From the NCBI GenBank assembly GCA_007123575.1, contig SKKV01000268.1, positions 1-11,818 on the forward strand: a stretch of DNA of 11,818 nt. Direction: 5' to 3'. Position 1 is the first letter of the stretch, and each line of letters starts with the position of its first letter. The position numbers and the translations under genes are program-made. Shown here in pieces: positions 7,938 through 11,818 of the stretch. Origin of the DNA: Wenzhouxiangella sp. (GTDB lineage: Bacteria; Pseudomonadota; Gammaproteobacteria; Xanthomonadales; Wenzhouxiangellaceae). The notes beneath the pieces were generated by a model. The model worked only from the letters and a program-made list of their open reading frames with translations, did not search any database and had not been told where the DNA came from.

Positions 7938-7971
7938 CTGACCGCGCCGCACTCGCCATCGGCGCGGTCAG
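7938..7971 (+). terminator. Strong GC-rich hairpin downstream of ftsZ
   Basis: CTGACCGCGCCG (7938-7949) and CGGCGCGGTCAG (7960-7971) form a perfect 12-bp stem with a 10-base loop, 45 bases after the ftsZ stop. The stem is typical of terminators, but CCTATATGATGG follows instead of a T-run. It may stabilise the ftsZ message 3' end or pause polymerase rather than terminate alone. Confidence 0.45.
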
Positions 7972-7981
7972 CCTATATGAT
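7953..7981 (+). promoter_or_regulatory. Possible distal lpxC promoter
   Basis: TCGCCA (7953-7958) and TATGAT (7976-7981) are separated by 17 bases, matching four and five of six sigma-70 positions. The -35 falls in the loop of the hairpin at 7938-7971. If active, the lpxC leader would be about 170 bases long and would include the nested inverted repeats downstream. Sequence match only. Confidence 0.3.
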
Positions 7982-8036
7982 GGGGGTTGCCGGCCCGCGT
8001 CCTACCTGGACTTAAGGCCGCGCAAATGAGACCGTT

Positions 8037-8087
8037 TGTTGCTTAAGAGCAACAGTTGTTGCCAAAACAACAACTTTTTGCTTTTTT
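8037..8087 (+). terminator. Tandem competing hairpins with T-runs (terminator or attenuator candidate)
   Basis: Three alternative stems can form. TGTTGCT (8037-8043) pairs with AGCAACA (8048-8054) around TAAG. GCAAC (8049-8053) pairs with GTTGC (8058-8062). AGTTGTTG (8054-8061) pairs with CAACAACT (8068-8075) around CCAAAA. The last stem runs into TTTTT (8075-8079) and TTTTTT (8082-8087), the layout of an intrinsic terminator, although the stem is only moderately GC-rich. The simplest role is ending ftsZ transcripts. If transcription starts at 7976-7990, it would be a leader attenuator for lpxC. Confidence 0.45.
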
Positions 8088-8100
8088 GCCACCGCGTTTG

Positions 8101-8109
8101 TGCTAATCT
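8101..8109 (+). promoter_or_regulatory. Extended -10 candidate, proximal lpxC promoter
   Basis: TGC followed by TAATCT (8104-8109) carries the TGn extension and the three most conserved -10 bases (first T, A, last T). An extended -10 can compensate for the poor -35; the region upstream is T-rich. The start point would be about 8116, giving a leader of about 43 bases before the TTG at 8159. Confidence 0.4.
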
Positions 8110-8143
8110 AGCGCGCGTTTCATTTGCGTTACACCAGTCTCAC

Positions 8144-8161
8144 AAGGGTCTCAATCCATTG
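8144..8161 (+). promoter_or_regulatory. lpxC ribosome binding site and TTG start
   Basis: AAGGG (8144-8148) lies ten bases upstream of TTG at 8159-8161. The codons after this TTG read IKQRTLKN, matching the N-terminus of E. coli LpxC (MIKQRTLK), and no ATG or GTG gives the same alignment. The first in-frame ATG falls at residue 18, inside the conserved fold. Confidence 0.7.
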
Positions 8162-9070
8162 ATCAAGCAAAGAACTCTGAAAAACGTCATCCGTGCCACT
8201 GGCGTTGGCATGCATACCGGGGAAAAGGTACTGATGACCCTTCGTCCAGCACCGGTCAATACCGGGATCGTATTTCGTCGCGTTGACTTGAACCCGGTGG
8301 TCGAAATTGCCGCCGAGCCCGACAACGTCGGCGATACCGCCCTGTCGACCACCCTGGTTCGCGACGGTGTGCGCATTGCCACCATCGAGCACTTGATGTC
8401 GGCCCTGGCGGGCCTGGGCATCGATAACCTGTATGTTGATTTGAGTGCCGCCGAGGTGCCGATCATGGACGGCAGCTCTGGTCCGTTCGTGTTCCTGGCG
8501 CAGTCGGCGGGCATTGCCGAGCAGTCAGCCGCCAAGCGTTTTATTCGCGTTCTCAAGACCGTTGAAGTACACGACGAAGACAAGTGGGTGCGTTTCGAGC
8601 CGTTTGAAGGCTTCAAGGTCAATTTCACCATCGATTTCGATCATCCGGTGATCCGCAGCCACAGCTGCTCGGCCGAGGTCGATTTTTCGACGACCTCTTA
8701 CCTGAAGGAAGTGGCCCGGGCGCGCACCTTCGGGTTTATGCGCGATATTGAATACCTGCGCCAGCGCAACCTGGTCCTGGGCGGCAGCCTGGACAATGCC
8801 GTGGTGCTGGACGATTACCGCATCCTGAACGAGAACGGCCTGCGCTACGAAGATGAGTTCGTCAAGCACAAGGTGCTCGATGCCATCGGTGATCTGTATT
8901 TGCTGGGCCGCAATCCGATTGGCGCTTTCGCCGGCTTCAAGTCCGGTCACGAGCTCAACAACCAGCTCCTGCGCGCGCTGCTGGCCGACGAAACGGCCTG
9001 GGAAGAGGTCACCTACGAAGACAACGATCGGGCGCCGATCTCCTACGTTCAGCCGGCCCAGGCCATCTGA
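8159..9070 (+). CDS. lpxC: LpxC, UDP-3-O-acyl-N-acetylglucosamine deacetylase
   Basis: Cytoplasmic zinc-dependent deacetylase catalysing the committed step of lipid A synthesis, so the cell has an LPS-type outer membrane. The 303-residue product from the TTG start has RTLKNVIRATGVGMHTG (5-21), TIEHLMSALAGLG (75-87) with E77 and zinc ligand H78, IMDGSSGPF (102-110), ARTFGFMRDIEYL (188-200) with T190, DEFVKHKVLDAIGDL (232-246) with K238 and zinc ligands H237 and D241, and KSGHELNN (261-268) with H264. All are one position offset from E. coli numbering. The C-terminus (SYVQPAQAI) does not match the E. coli FtsH degron ending AVLA, so the same proteolytic control cannot be assumed. The open frame extends upstream to 8036 through low-complexity sequence and is not part of the gene. 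Confidence 0.96.
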   Translation: MIKQRTLKNVIRATGVGMHTGEKVLMTLRPAPVNTGIVFRRVDLNPVVEIAAEPDNVGDTALSTTLVRDGVRIATIEHLMSALAGLGIDNLYVDLSAAEVPIMDGSSGPFVFLAQSAGIAEQSAAKRFIRVLKTVEVHDEDKWVRFEPFEGFKVNFTIDFDHPVIRSHSCSAEVDFSTTSYLKEVARARTFGFMRDIEYLRQRNLVLGGSLDNAVVLDDYRILNENGLRYEDEFVKHKVLDAIGDLYLLGRNPIGAFAGFKSGHELNNQLLRALLADETAWEEVTYEDNDRAPISYVQPAQAI

Positions 9071-9085
9071 ACCGCGCTCGATTCT

Positions 9086-9108
9086 GGCCTTGGAGGCACT
9101 CCAGGGCC
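9086..9108 (+). repeat. Hairpin shortly after lpxC
   Basis: GGCCTTGGAG (9086-9095) pairs with CTCCAGGGCC (9099-9108), ten pairs including one G-U, around a three-base loop. It begins 16 bases after the lpxC stop. No T-run follows. It may act with the second hairpin at 9127-9150 as a 3' end structure. Confidence 0.45.
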
Positions 9109-9126
9109 TGAATGTCTGTCATCGAA

Positions 9127-9150
9127 GGGCAAACGCTTAGGCGTTTGCCC
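9127..9150 (+). terminator. Perfect 10-bp hairpin between lpxC and secA
   Basis: GGGCAAACGC (9127-9136) and GCGTTTGCCC (9141-9150) pair perfectly around TTAG. It sits 57 bases after lpxC and just before the -10-like element of secA, where a terminator would be expected. GTCCGC follows instead of a T-run, so it would be a non-canonical or Rho-assisted terminator. Confidence 0.5.
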
Positions 9151-9173
9151 GTCCGCAGGCCGTCCGCTTCCGC

Positions 9174-9179
9174 TAAAAT
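9174..9179 (+). promoter_or_regulatory. -10 candidate for secA
   Basis: TAAAAT matches five of six -10 positions and follows the post-lpxC hairpin. No convincing -35 is found at 16-18 bases spacing (GTCCGC at 9151-9156 is poor). GTCCGC occurs twice, at 9151-9156 and 9162-9167, one helical turn apart. A start near 9186 would give a leader of about 66 bases. Confidence 0.35.
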
Positions 9180-9195
9180 GGCAGGCTGACTGCTT

Positions 9196-9213
9196 GCGAC
9201 CCGGCCGGGTCGC
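9196..9213. repeat. 18-base perfect palindrome in the secA leader
   Basis: GCGACCCGGCCGGGTCGC is fully self-complementary and lies 38 bases before the secA ATG, about 10-28 bases past the presumed start of transcription. It could be a DNA operator for a dimeric protein or part of an RNA structure in the secA 5' region. CACGTG (9217-9222) follows. Confidence 0.55.
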
Positions 9214-9251
9214 CCCCACGTGACTTCTGTAGCCGACTTTCCCGACAATCC

Positions 9252-11818
<2,567 letters not shown>

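Larger units (their letters stand above)
8021..8128. repeat. Outer inverted repeat enclosing the lpxC upstream region
   Basis: CGCAAATGAGAC (8021-8032) is the reverse complement of GTTTCATTTGCG (8117-8128) except for one position, which would be a G-U pair in RNA. The arms are 84 bases apart and enclose the smaller hairpins at 8037-8075 and the proximal promoter-like sequence. In a transcript reading through from ftsZ or from the distal promoter they could close a long stem. Confidence 0.45.

Noticed and set aside
8036..8158. Upstream extension of LpxC by 41 residues
   Set aside because: It reads through the hairpins and T-runs, gives an asparagine/cysteine-rich low-complexity peptide, and has no counterpart in the LpxC family.
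9112..9189. 25-codon frame between lpxC and secA as a SecM-like leader peptide
   Set aside because: No signal sequence, no arrest motif resembling that of SecM, too short, and it runs through the hairpin at 9127-9150.

Overview
This window is a high-GC stretch (roughly mid-60s percent by eye) of a Gram-negative chromosome. It carries the distal half of the division and cell wall (dcw) cluster, with every gene on the + strand: ftsW, murG, murC, ddlB, ftsQ, ftsA, ftsZ, lpxC and the first 855 codons of secA. The ddlB-ftsQ-ftsA-ftsZ-lpxC-secA order, and the close similarity of the proteins to their E. coli and Pseudomonas/Xanthomonas counterparts, indicate a gammaproteobacterium. My guess is something near Xanthomonadales or Chromatiales, for example a Wenzhouxiangella-like lineage, but the genus cannot be fixed from this sequence alone.

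Positions 21-6563 form one compact operon-like block with no intergenic space. ftsW/murG, murG/murC and murC/ddlB each share a four-base ATGA stop/start overlap, ddlB/ftsQ overlap by 34 bases and ftsQ/ftsA by 8. MurG, MurC and DdlB supply lipid II synthesis (lipid I glycosylation, UDP-MurNAc-L-Ala ligation, D-Ala-D-Ala ligation). FtsW polymerises lipid II at the septum, FtsQ links the cytoplasmic ring to the periplasmic machinery, and FtsA tethers FtsZ to the membrane.

Three non-coding intervals follow, none above 300 bases. The 175-base ftsA-ftsZ gap holds a 14-base palindrome, a T-rich promoter-like segment and a doubtful 64-codon reading frame with one hydrophobic segment. The 265-base ftsZ-lpxC gap is the most structured: a 12-bp GC-rich hairpin, two promoter-like sequences, a nested long inverted repeat, and a chain of mutually exclusive small hairpins ending in T-runs, laid out like a terminator or attenuator. 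lpxC (first committed step of lipid A synthesis) appears to start at a TTG. The 181-base lpxC-secA gap has two hairpins after lpxC, a -10-like TAAAAT and an 18-base perfect palindrome. It lacks secM, and no Shine-Dalgarno sequence is visible before secA.

The coding content is conserved core machinery. I see no mobile element, CRISPR array, tRNA, rRNA or unfamiliar multi-gene system. The observations worth a second look are all in the three gaps and in two residue changes in FtsW.
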